From the NCBI GenBank assembly GCA_013696965.1, contig JACCXN010000007.1, positions 1 through 37,044 of the forward strand: 37,044 nucleotides of DNA, given 5' to 3'. Positions 25,754-32,825 of the stretch are shown piece by piece. Each line of letters begins with the position of its first letter. The stretch's first letter is position 1. The position numbers and the translations under genes were made by a program. This stretch comes from Bacteroidota bacterium (lineage in GTDB: Bacteria > Bacteroidota > Bacteroidia > JACCXN01). The notes under the pieces are model-generated. The model was not told the DNA's origin and searched no databases. It worked only from the letters and a program-made list of their open reading frames with translations.

Positions 25754-25761
25754 CAAATTTA
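25754..25761 (-). promoter_or_regulatory. -7 promoter element for the act-cta operon
   Basis: On the minus strand TAAATTTG matches TAnnTTTG. No TTTG occurs at the expected -33 distance, so the promoter may need an activator. Transcription would begin near 25748, giving a ~55-nt leader for actA. Confidence 0.4.
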
Positions 25762-25884
25762 GGATATTCGGAACTTTATGAAACATAATATACATAAAAA
25801 ATTCATTTTATGCAACAATTTATATTGATTCTAAATAAGGCGCAACTTCAATGCAATAAAGGCATCCAAAGTTTCGTATTTCTC

Positions 25885-25896
25885 AATGAGCTCATT
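25885..25896. promoter_or_regulatory. Perfect 12-bp palindrome, possible operator
   Basis: AATGAGCTCATT is fully self-complementary. It lies ~125 bp upstream of the act operon -7 element and ~65 bp upstream of the SPOR gene's -33 element. The protein that might bind it is unknown. Confidence 0.3.
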
Positions 25897-25961
25897 AGCC
25901 TGATATTAAAAACATTAATTTAATATAACATGGCAATAATTGAGGAGGCAGGATCAAGTTA

Positions 25962-25993
25962 TTTGTCCAGTACTCGAATTTGTAATACATTTG
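25962..25993 (+). promoter_or_regulatory. Near-perfect Bacteroidota promoter of the SPOR gene
   Basis: TTTG (25962-25965), a 20-nt spacer, then TACATTTG (25986-25993) match the TTTG/TAnnTTTG consensus in both boxes. Transcription would start near 26000, about 10 nt before the ATG at 26010, giving a very short leader. Confidence 0.65.
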
Positions 25994-26009
25994 TAAATAT
26001 TTTGAACCC

Positions 26010-26504
26010 ATGAAAATCAAGCTTTTTTTATCCTTCTTTTGTTTTTTGATTGCATTTCAGTTCTGTTTTGCTCAAGAGTTTGATTTAACAGAAGAAAAAA
26101 GTTCTCTAAATTCTAGAAAATTAATTGTTTCAAACAATAGGGATTCCTTAATGATAAAAACAAGTCCTGGAAGAATTCATATTATCCAGGATCAGCGGAT
26201 TGATTCGCTTCTTAAAAAGCATCTTGAAATAAATGAAAGTAAGCAAACATTAGATGGTTTCAGAGTTCAAATTTCCACAGAATCAGGAGCCAATTCAAGA
26301 AAGGCTTCAAATGATGCCAAGGCCGTTTTTTTATCTAAATATCCAAATGTAGATGCTTATGTGGTTCATCATGCACCTAACTTTAAGGTGCGCGTAGGGG
26401 ATTTCAGAACAAAACTAGATGCATCAAAATTTCTGGAACAGGTAAAAAAAGACTTTAGGGGAGCCTTTATTGTTAAGGACGAGATAAATTTACCGAAACT
26501 ATAA
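26010..26504 (+). CDS. SPOR-domain secreted protein
   Basis: A 164-residue protein: signal peptide 1-22 (ends FCFAQ), a poorly conserved linker (23-80), and a SPOR domain at ~83-156. The domain shows its typical repeats: GFRVQISTESGANSRKASNDAKAVF, then VHHAPNFKVRVGDFRTKLDASKFLEQVKKDFRGAFIV. SPOR domains bind denuded glycan strands of peptidoglycan, often at the division site, so the protein is probably periplasmic and septum- or wall-associated. Small SPOR proteins of this layout are common in Bacteroidota. It is transcribed alone from the promoter just upstream, divergently from the respiratory operon. Confidence 0.88.
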   Translation: MKIKLFLSFFCFLIAFQFCFAQEFDLTEEKSSLNSRKLIVSNNRDSLMIKTSPGRIHIIQDQRIDSLLKKHLEINESKQTLDGFRVQISTESGANSRKASNDAKAVFLSKYPNVDAYVVHHAPNFKVRVGDFRTKLDASKFLEQVKKDFRGAFIVKDEINLPKL

Positions 26505-26648
26505 TTTAACAGTAGCCTTGTTTTTACTCAGTTTTTCAAACCTTAGTAAAGCTTTCAAGGTATTCAAAACCTGTTTTTTCAAAAAGGATCCTAATTTAAC
26601 TCTTGTTGGGAAAAAGAAGCTATTTTATTGGTTTTGTTTGTACTGTCT

Positions 26649-27374
26649 CTATTTATGAGCAATAAAATAATATTCTTTATTTGTTTTAAAACAAAATTCG
26701 AAATCTTCAGGAGTTAAAGAATCCTTGCCCTTTATAAATGATTTAAGGGTGGATATTTTTAGCCCAATTTCCTGAGTAATGAATTCATACAATTCAAGAG
26801 GCTTTGTGCCATAATAATCACTTGCACCCATACCACATTCAAAAATAACGATGGGTTGAGAGGATTTCAGTATCTCCTTTGCACCTTTAAGTACCCCAAA
26901 TTCCCCTCCTTCAACATCAATTTTAATAAAATCAATTTTTGTTTGAGAAGGAATAATCTGGTCAAGTGTTTTTAATTCTACTTTTATTTCTTCGATATCA
27001 GGTCTCTGAATATCGTATTTTCTTTTATTTATTCCGCTATATGCAGGTGCATTCTTCACAAGTTGAAAAGATGACTCACCGGCTTTATCAGAAAGTGCAC
27101 AAGAAAAAAGTGAAATATTTTGACTATTGAACTCTTTTTCTAATTGCTTAAACAAATAAGGAATTGGTTCAAAAGCATAATGTTTTCCGTTTGGAGCGTT
27201 TTTTAAAATGTATTTCAAAATTTCTCCTTTATGGCATCCAACATCTATGCAATTTGAATCAGGATTAATGGTACGCTGCATTATTAATTTAGTTAACCTG
27301 TCGTATTCAAGATTCTTGGTTAAATCAAAATGAATAAAGTTTAGTATTAGTCTTAAAACAACTTTAATGTTCAT
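26649..27374 (-). CDS. FkbM-family SAM-dependent methyltransferase
   Basis: A 241-residue class I methyltransferase. The SAM loop is IDVGCHKGE (43-51), the acidic position is FEP (68-70), and the FkbM signature IDFIKIDVEGGEFGVLKGA is at ~144-162, followed by FECGMG. The ~35 N-terminal residues before the SAM loop are helical. FkbM-type enzymes methylate hydroxyl groups of sugars or polyketides, but in Bacteroidota many sit in surface-polysaccharide regions. No such cluster is adjacent here, so the substrate is unknown. It lies downstream of infB on the same strand but beyond a good terminator, so it is likely transcribed separately. I found no consensus promoter in the 180 bp upstream. Confidence 0.85.
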   Translation of the reverse strand: MNIKVVLRLILNFIHFDLTKNLEYDRLTKLIMQRTINPDSNCIDVGCHKGEILKYILKNAPNGKHYAFEPIPYLFKQLEKEFNSQNISLFSCALSDKAGESSFQLVKNAPAYSGINKRKYDIQRPDIEEIKVELKTLDQIIPSQTKIDFIKIDVEGGEFGVLKGAKEILKSSQPIVIFECGMGASDYYGTKPLELYEFITQEIGLKISTLKSFIKGKDSLTPEDFEFCFKTNKEYYFIAHK

Positions 27375-27480
27375 AATAAAAGATTTCGAGCCTACTCTTT
27401 AAATAAATTATTTCAATTGTTAATTACTAAGAGGGAATTAATGTAAGTGCCGGAAATAAAAACTGTTAACCCTATAACTT

Positions 27481-27533
27481 AAAAAACCAATTCGCCAATT
27501 TATCAGTTCATAATGAATTGAAAATTGACGAAT
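27481..27533 (-). terminator. Intrinsic terminator after infB
   Basis: Read on the minus strand, ATTCGTCAATTT (27522-27533) pairs with AAATTGGCGAAT (27490-27501) in a 12-bp stem containing one G-U pair, with a nested TTCA/TGAA mini-stem in the loop. TGG and six T residues follow (27481-27486). It closes the rimP-nusA-infB operon, 24 bp after the infB stop. Confidence 0.8.
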
Positions 27534-27556
27534 AGTATGAATTAAAAACTAATATA

Positions 27557-30496
27557 TTATAGCTTTTTCTTTATTTCAATCATTTCATATCCTTCAATAA
27601 TATCCTTTTCTTTTATATCGTTGAAGTTCTGAATATTCAAACCACACTCATATCCTGTAGTTACCTCTTTTACGTCATCTTTAAATCTCTTTAATGATCC
27701 AAGTTCACCGGAATATACTACAATACCATCACGAATAACCCTTACTTTAGTATTCCTTGTTACTTTACCATCTAAAACCATACATCCTGCAACGGTACCT
27801 ACTTTGGATATCCTAAACACATCACGTATTTCAATGTTGCAAATGATCTTCTCTTCAAATTGTGGAGCAAGCATACCTTCCATTGCAGCTTTAATTTCAT
27901 TGATTGCATCATAAATGATGGAGTACAATCTGATATCTATTTGCTCATTTTCAGCAAGTTTACGTGCACTAGGACTTGGTCTTACCTGAAATCCAATAAT
28001 TATAGCATTTGAAGCCGAGGCAAGCAAAACATCTGATTCTGTAATTTGTCCTACTGATTTATGAATAATATTAACCTGTACTTTGTCGGTAGAAAGTTTT
28101 AACAATGAATCGGAAAGTGCTTCAATAGAACCGTCTACGTCACCCTTAACAATGATATTCAACTCTTGGAAATCACCTATTGCGAGTCTTCTTCCAATTT
28201 CATCAAGAGTAATATGCTTTTGAGTACGAATACCTTGTTCTCGTTGAAGCTGCATTCTTTTTGAAGCAATATCCTTTGCTTCACGTTCATCATTCATTAC
28301 ATTAAAAGTATCTCCGGCCTGAGGTGCACCATTCAAACCTAAAAGCTGAGCAGGCATTGATGGTCCAGCTTCTGTAATTGGCATTCCTCTTTCATTAAAT
28401 AAAGCTTTAACTCTTCCTGAAAAACATCCAGCAAGAACCACATCCCCAACTTTTAAAGATCCTTTTTGGACAAGAACTGTAGATACATAACCACGGCCTT
28501 TGTCAAGTTGAGATTCAATTACAGTACCGTGTGCATTGCGCTTAGGGTTTGCTTTTAAATCTAAAAGCTCTGCTTCAAGCAATACTTTATCAAGCAATAC
28601 TTGCATGTTTGTACCTGATTTTGCTGATATTTCTTGGCTTTGGAATTTTCCACCCCAGTCTTCAACCAGGATATTCATATTAGCAAGCTGCTCCTTAATT
28701 TTTTCTGGGTTTGCACCTGGTTTGTCAATCTTATTGATGGCAAAAACAAGGGGAACACCAGCAGCCTGTGCATGGTTGATAGCTTCAATGGTTTGAGGCA
28801 TAACACTATCATCAGCAGAAACTACAATAATAGCAACGTCAGTAACTTTTGCACCCCTTGCACGCATGGCTGTAAAAGCCTCATGGCCAGGAGTATCTAA
28901 AAATGTCATTCTCTTTCCGTTATCCAAAACAACATTGTATGCTCCTATGTGCTGAGTAATACCTCCAGCTTCACCTGCAATTACATTTGCTTTTCTGATA
29001 TAATCCAAAAGGGATGTTTTACCATGATCTACGTGACCCATAACAGTAACAATAGGAGGACGCTCAAGTAAATCCTCAGGATTATCTTCTTCCTGGGCAA
29101 TGGTATCCAATGATTGAACGGTTACGAATTCAACAGTATATCCAAATTCTTCAGCCACAATAGATATTGTTTCCGCATCCAACCTTTGGTTGATTGAAAC
29201 GAACAAACCAAGGCTCATGCAGGTAGAAATAATTTCTGTTACTGGAACATCCATCATTTTGGCAAGCTGATTTGCAGAAACAAATTCAGTTACTTTAAGC
29301 ACTTTTTTATCCTCTTCCAGTTTCTCCATATCAGCTTGTAATTGCTGAGAAACTGTTTCCCTTTTCAATTTCCTGTACTTAGCAGCTTTTGATTTCCCTG
29401 AACCACTAAGTCTTGCAAGGGTTTCCTTGATCTGATTTTGTATTTGAACATCCGTTAATTCAGCCCTAACAACAGGGGCTTTTTTAACACCTTTCTTGAA
29501 TCTATCACCAGCAGGAGTAGAACTACCGGGTGTGGAAACGGTTGTTCCTGGAGTTGCAGTACCGGGAGTTCCTGTTCGAGGTTGATCCGGTCTTTTAATT
29601 CTTTTTCTTTTCTTTTTATTTTTTTCTTTGTCGTATGAGGCAGAGGATGCAACAGGCTTTTTCTTTTCTTCTTTTACCGGTAAAATTATTTTTCCTAAGA
29701 TCGTTGGACCTTCGAGTTTGGTAAATTTGGTTTTATAAATATCTTCCGTTGCAGGCTTAACTGTATCCTCTGGCTTAGTTACTTCTGCTGCTTTTTCCTG
29801 AGGTGCATTTTCCTTGGCAGCATCAGCAATTACCTGAGTTTCATTTTGCTCTTTCTCATTAGCAATATCTTCTTTTTCTACTTTAGGTGTTTCTTCTTTT
29901 GGAGTACTTGTTTTAGTATCCTTTGAAGTTTCTTTTTCTTTTACAGATTCCTTTTCCTTTGTTGATTTAGGTTTGGCCTCCACTATGGATTCTTTTTCCA
30001 CTGAAGCTTCTGGCTCTTGTTTCTTTTTCTTCTTACCGGCTTCAAGATCAATTTTTCCAATAATCTTTACTTGCTTCCCCTCAATTCTAGGTTTAATGAC
30101 TTCCTCTGATATTTTTTCTTCAGGCTTTATTGCTTCTGCCTTTATTTGCTCTGGCTTTTTTTCCTCTGGTTTTTCTACCTGTTGTACATTTTTGATGCTA
30201 ACTTCATCCTGTTCTGCTTTCTTTTTTTCATTCGCTTTAGAATTATCTTCATCATCAATGCTAATTGTTTCCCTATTAAAATTACTTAATTTAACTTTTT
30301 GGGATTTTTCTTTATCGGATTTTTCAGACTGAAAGGCAGAGCATAGCACATCGTAGAGTTTATCATCGATTTTTGTATTGGGATTAGTGTCAACGGCATG
30401 TCCTTTTTCAGACAAGAAATCAACAATGGTGGAAATACCAATATTCAATTCTTTAGCTACCTTACTTAATCTTCTTGTTTGAACGCTTTCAGTCAT
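27557..30496 (-). CDS. infB: Translation initiation factor IF-2
   Basis: Translation probably starts at ATG 30496 ([17 protein letters not shown]); an ATG at 30511 would add five residues. The protein has an N-terminal IF2_N helix domain, a ~330-residue low-complexity linker of Lys, Glu, Pro and Ala with a Thr/Pro/Gly stretch ([10 protein letters not shown]), then a second IF2_N domain ([17 protein letters not shown]). The G domain follows with G1 GHVDHGKTS (about residue 490 counted from 30511), G3 [16 protein letters not shown] and G4 NKID. Domains II, III and IV ([28 protein letters not shown]) complete it. IF-2 is the GTPase that places fMet-tRNA on the 30S subunit and joins the 50S. The long linker is usual for Bacteroidota. 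It is the third gene of the operon, ~90 bp after nusA. Confidence 0.97.
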   Translation of the reverse strand: MTESVQTRRLSKVAKELNIGISTIVDFLSEKGHAVDTNPNTKIDDKLYDVLCSAFQSEKSDKEKSQKVKLSNFNRETISIDDEDNSKANEKKKAEQDEVSIKNVQQVEKPEEKKPEQIKAEAIKPEEKISEEVIKPRIEGKQVKIIGKIDLEAGKKKKKQEPEASVEKESIVEAKPKSTKEKESVKEKETSKDTKTSTPKEETPKVEKEDIANEKEQNETQVIADAAKENAPQEKAAEVTKPEDTVKPATEDIYKTKFTKLEGPTILGKIILPVKEEKKKPVASSASYDKEKNKKKRKRIKRPDQPRTGTPGTATPGTTVSTPGSSTPAGDRFKKGVKKAPVVRAELTDVQIQNQIKETLARLSGSGKSKAAKYRKLKRETVSQQLQADMEKLEEDKKVLKVTEFVSANQLAKMMDVPVTEIISTCMSLGLFVSINQRLDAETISIVAEEFGYTVEFVTVQSLDTIAQEEDNPEDLLERPPIVTVMGHVDHGKTSLLDYIRKANVIAGEAGGITQHIGAYNVVLDNGKRMTFLDTPGHEAFTAMRARGAKVTDVAIIVVSADDSVMPQTIEAINHAQAAGVPLVFAINKIDKPGANPEKIKEQLANMNILVEDWGGKFQSQEISAKSGTNMQVLLDKVLLEAELLDLKANPKRNAHGTVIESQLDKGRGYVSTVLVQKGSLKVGDVVLAGCFSGRVKALFNERGMPITEAGPSMPAQLLGLNGAPQAGDTFNVMNDEREAKDIASKRMQLQREQGIRTQKHITLDEIGRRLAIGDFQELNIIVKGDVDGSIEALSDSLLKLSTDKVQVNIIHKSVGQITESDVLLASASNAIIIGFQVRPSPSARKLAENEQIDIRLYSIIYDAINEIKAAMEGMLAPQFEEKIICNIEIRDVFRISKVGTVAGCMVLDGKVTRNTKVRVIRDGIVVYSGELGSLKRFKDDVKEVTTGYECGLNIQNFNDIKEKDIIEGYEMIEIKKKL

Positions 30497-30587
30497 ATTT
30501 ATAATCTCCAATTTTCTGCAATGTATACAGAAATAAATTTTTGTTGTATAAAGTTATCTAATGTTTTTAAATAACGAAATAATTTTT

Positions 30588-31838
30588 TTATTCGAATTCA
30601 GCCTGTAAAATATTTTTTACATCTTTAATTGTTTCTTCTTCAAGATCTGTTCTTTTTACAAGATCCTCCACGCTTAATTCAAGCACACTTCGGGCCGTAT
30701 CGCATCCAACTGCTTTAAGTTCATCAATTATCCAGCTTTCAATTTCATCCGCAAATTCATCAAGATCCACATCCTCAGCATCCACATCTGTATCTCTGTA
30801 AACATCTATATCAAAACCAGTTAATTTACTGGCAAGTTTAATGTTATGACCACCTTTACCAATAGCAAGGGAAACTTGATCAGGTTTAAGATAAACTTCT
30901 GCCCTTTTTGTTTCATCATCAATTTTAACAGATGTAACCTTAGCAGGACTAAGCGCTCTTGTAATATACAACGAATTATTGCTTGTGAAATTGATAACAT
31001 CAATGTTTTCATTTTTCAATTCTCTAACAATACCATGAATTCTAGAACCTTTCATTCCAACGCAAGCTCCAACTGGGTCAATACGATCATCATAGGATTC
31101 AACAGCAACTTTAGCTCTTTCTCCTGCCTCTCTAACGATATTTTTTATAATAATTAATCCGTCAAAAATTTCAGGAACTTCCAGTTCAAATAGTTTTTCA
31201 AGAAATTTAGGTGCTGTTCTGGATAAAACAATTACCGGGTTGTTGTTTTTCATTTCAACTCTCAGAACAACAGCTCTTACAGTTTCCCCTTTCTTAAAAT
31301 AATCAGAAGGAATTTGTTCAACTTTTGGCAAAATAAGTTCGTTTCCTTCATCATCCAAAACCAGAAGTTCTTTTTTCCAAATCTGATAAACTTCTCCTGT
31401 AATTATTTCACCAACTTTTTCCTTGTATTTTTTATAAATAGAATCTTTTTCAAGTTCCATTAATCTTGACATAAGGTTTTGACGAATGGCAAGAACAGAT
31501 CTTCTTCCAAAGTCAGATAATTTAACTTCTTCTGAAACATCTTCACCAATTTCAAAATCAGGATCGATTTTAATGGCTTCTGCTAAGCTAATGTGCTTGT
31601 TTTCGTCATAATCAAAGCTATCCTCTGCAAATTCATCGTCTACAATTTCCCTGTTTCTCCAAATCTCAAGATCGCCTTTTTCAGGATTAACAATTATGTC
31701 AAAATTATCATCCGTACCATATTTTTTTACAAGCATACTGCGAAAAACGTCTTCCAATATGCCCATCATTGTTACGCGGTCAATATTTTTTATTTCTTTA
31801 AATTCCGCAAATGATTCTATTAATTCAAGGTTATTCAT
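30588..31838 (-). CDS. nusA: Transcription termination/antitermination factor NusA
   Basis: A 416-residue protein: RNA-polymerase-binding N-terminal domain (~1-130, acidic in DDEFAEDSFDYDENKH), an S1 domain (~137-200, GEIITGEVYQIWKKELLVL), and two KH domains with their loops GMKGSRI (about residue 262) and AIGKGGHNI (about 325). A short acidic C-terminus (DVDAEDVDLDEFADEIESWI) ends in one helix-hairpin-helix-like unit (LELSVEDLVKRTDLEE). It is shorter than E. coli NusA (495 residues), lacking the full pair of acidic repeats, which is normal outside Proteobacteria. It regulates pausing and hairpin-dependent termination. The start is 12 bp after rimP. The leader hairpin upstream of rimP may be one of its own targets. 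Confidence 0.97.
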   Translation of the reverse strand: MNNLELIESFAEFKEIKNIDRVTMMGILEDVFRSMLVKKYGTDDNFDIIVNPEKGDLEIWRNREIVDDEFAEDSFDYDENKHISLAEAIKIDPDFEIGEDVSEEVKLSDFGRRSVLAIRQNLMSRLMELEKDSIYKKYKEKVGEIITGEVYQIWKKELLVLDDEGNELILPKVEQIPSDYFKKGETVRAVVLRVEMKNNNPVIVLSRTAPKFLEKLFELEVPEIFDGLIIIKNIVREAGERAKVAVESYDDRIDPVGACVGMKGSRIHGIVRELKNENIDVINFTSNNSLYITRALSPAKVTSVKIDDETKRAEVYLKPDQVSLAIGKGGHNIKLASKLTGFDIDVYRDTDVDAEDVDLDEFADEIESWIIDELKAVGCDTARSVLELSVEDLVKRTDLEEETIKDVKNILQAEFE

Positions 31839-31850
31839 TCTTATAATTTA

Positions 31851-32318
31851 TTATTTAAAAGATATAACTACTTTGGTTTCTTTTATATTATTGTAATTTA
31901 GGCTAATAATCTTATTTACAGTTTTTCTCTTTTTGGTTATTTCGTCCTTAAGTTTTACTTCTGTTTCAAGTTTAATTTCCAATTCATCTGCTGCAACAAG
32001 TTTTCCTGTTATTTTTTCACCCTCAAGGGTAACTACTTCTACTTTTCTTCCAACATTTTTAAAGTATTGTCTCTTAATTTTAAACGGCTGACTTAATCCG
32101 GGAGAAGAAACCTGCAATTCAAAATCTTCATCTTCTCTGTCGAGATTTTGTTCAACATAACGGCTTACATTAATACAATCTTCAATAAATAAGCCATTAT
32201 CATTATCTATTTCAATGATGATTTTATTGTCCGTATTAACCTTAATATCAACTATATAATTATCAGATCCTTTTAATTTTTCCTCTACCAGAGGAGCTAT
32301 TTTTTCTTTTGTTATCAT
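31851..32318 (-). CDS. rimP: Ribosome maturation factor RimP
   Basis: A 155-residue protein with the RimP layout: an N-terminal alpha/beta domain (IVDIKVNTDNKIIIEIDND, IEDCINVSRYVEQNLD, the family's 'D.gv.iedC..vSr.is..Ld'), then FELQVSSPGLSQPFKIKRQYFKNVGRKVEV, matching the strongly conserved 'lEVSSPGldRpL....dF....G', and a C-terminal SH3-like domain ending KETKVVISFK. RimP assists 30S subunit maturation. It is the first gene of the rimP-nusA-infB operon and is preceded by a 5' leader of ~65 nt made up largely of a single hairpin. Confidence 0.95.
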   Translation of the reverse strand: MITKEKIAPLVEEKLKGSDNYIVDIKVNTDNKIIIEIDNDNGLFIEDCINVSRYVEQNLDREDEDFELQVSSPGLSQPFKIKRQYFKNVGRKVEVVTLEGEKITGKLVAADELEIKLETEVKLKDEITKKRKTVNKIISLNYNNIKETKVVISFK

Positions 32319-32336
32319 TTTATTCCAGCTTTTTTT

Positions 32337-32373
32337 AAAAGAAAGAGGGGACTTTCTGTCCCCTCTTTCTTTT
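32337..32373 (-). promoter_or_regulatory. 16-bp perfect hairpin in the rimP-nusA-infB leader (attenuator or stability element)
   Basis: The arms AAAAGAAAGAGGGGAC (32337-32352) and GTCCCCTCTTTCTTTT (32358-32373) are perfectly complementary around a 5-nt loop. On the minus-strand transcript the hairpin starts ~11 nt after the predicted start site and ends ~18 nt before the rimP ATG. Its GC core is followed by UUUCUUUU, which is terminator-like. As the only good promoter lies upstream of it, it must be transcribed as leader RNA of the operon. Confidence 0.7.
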
Positions 32374-32389
32374 ATTAGCTAATTATTTG

Positions 32390-32420
32390 CAAATGTAATA
32401 ATAAAACCAAAACCAGCAAA
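32390..32420 (-). promoter_or_regulatory. Consensus promoter of rimP-nusA-infB
   Basis: On the minus strand TTTG (32417-32420), a 19-nt spacer, then TACATTTG (32390-32397) match both boxes of the Bacteroidota sigma-A promoter. The predicted transcription start is near 32384. Confidence 0.7.
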
Positions 32421-32549
32421 CATTATTGCAATAAAGCAACTTTTTTATCCTCCCTTCGTTTATACTGTAAATTACCAAATCGATGAAAACTTTATATCTA
32501 TCATAAAAAAACCATATCTTTAGCCATGAAAAATATAAAATCTATACAT

Positions 32550-32804
32550 ATGAAAAACTTAAGGATGTTTATTTTATTCTTGCTTTTTCTTCCAATTCAA
32601 ATTGAATCTGTCTTTGCTGAAAAAGGTCAAGCCAACGAAACAATGAAAACTGTTTTTAAGGAAGTAAAAAAGGATGTGTCTGGCAACACAAACATAACTT
32701 CAATTTTAATGATTGTAGGTGTTGTAGCTGTTGTTGGCTTGGCAATTTATTTGAGCTTTAGCGGAAGTGAAGAGAAAAAATTTATAAGAAAAGCAAAAAA
32801 GTAA
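32550..32804 (+). CDS. Small membrane protein, unknown function
   Basis: ATG 32550 is favoured over 32526: it gives a clean N-terminal hydrophobic signal (MKNLRMFILFLLFLPIQIESVFA), and a weak -7-like TATCTTTA (32515-32522, with TTTA 20 nt upstream) would start transcription near 32528. The 84-residue product has a short polar, mostly Lys/Glu/Asn segment (EKGQANETMKTVFKEVKKDVSGN), then a single strong membrane span (ITSILMIVGVVAVVGLAIYLSF) and a very basic tail (SEEKKFIRKAKK). The topology after signal cleavage would be N-out, C-in. No family is recognised. It converges with the MORN-repeat gene, their stops being 11 bp apart within a shared terminator. Confidence 0.6.
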   Translation: MKNLRMFILFLLFLPIQIESVFAEKGQANETMKTVFKEVKKDVSGNTNITSILMIVGVVAVVGLAIYLSFSGSEEKKFIRKAKK

Positions 32805-32825
32805 TTTAAAAAAAATTACTTTTTT
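32795..32825. terminator. Shared bidirectional terminator overlapping two stop codons
   Basis: AAAAAAGTAATTT (32795-32807) and AAATTACTTTTTT (32813-32825) form a perfect 13-bp stem with a 5-nt A loop. The TAA of the plus-strand small membrane gene (32802-32804) and the TAA of the minus-strand MORN gene (32816-32818) both lie within the stem. The stem is A/T-only apart from one G-C pair, so its efficiency is uncertain. Confidence 0.6.

Larger units (their letters stand above)
25694..26009. other. Divergent intergenic region between actA and the SPOR gene
   Basis: These 316 bp separate two divergent genes. They contain candidate promoters for both directions (next entries) and, between them, a perfect 12-bp palindrome AATGAGCTCATT (25885-25896). 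I see no gene, tRNA or terminator hairpin in it. Confidence 0.6.

Noticed and set aside
26367-26402. Shared HAPNFxVR string in the SPOR protein (26.4 kb) and in the small secreted protein at 35.1 kb
   Set aside because: Only eight positions match and the surrounding sequences and folds differ, so it is probably coincidence. It was the only cross-match noticed.
26505-26648. Possible terminator between the convergent SPOR and FkbM genes (AGGT...ACCT followed by T run)
   Set aside because: Only a 4-bp stem can be drawn with confidence, too weak to list.
29973-30332. 119-codon frame antisense to the infB linker, very rich in Ser and Phe
   Set aside because: It is the mirror of a Lys/Glu-rich low-complexity coding region; such regions give long antisense frames by composition alone.
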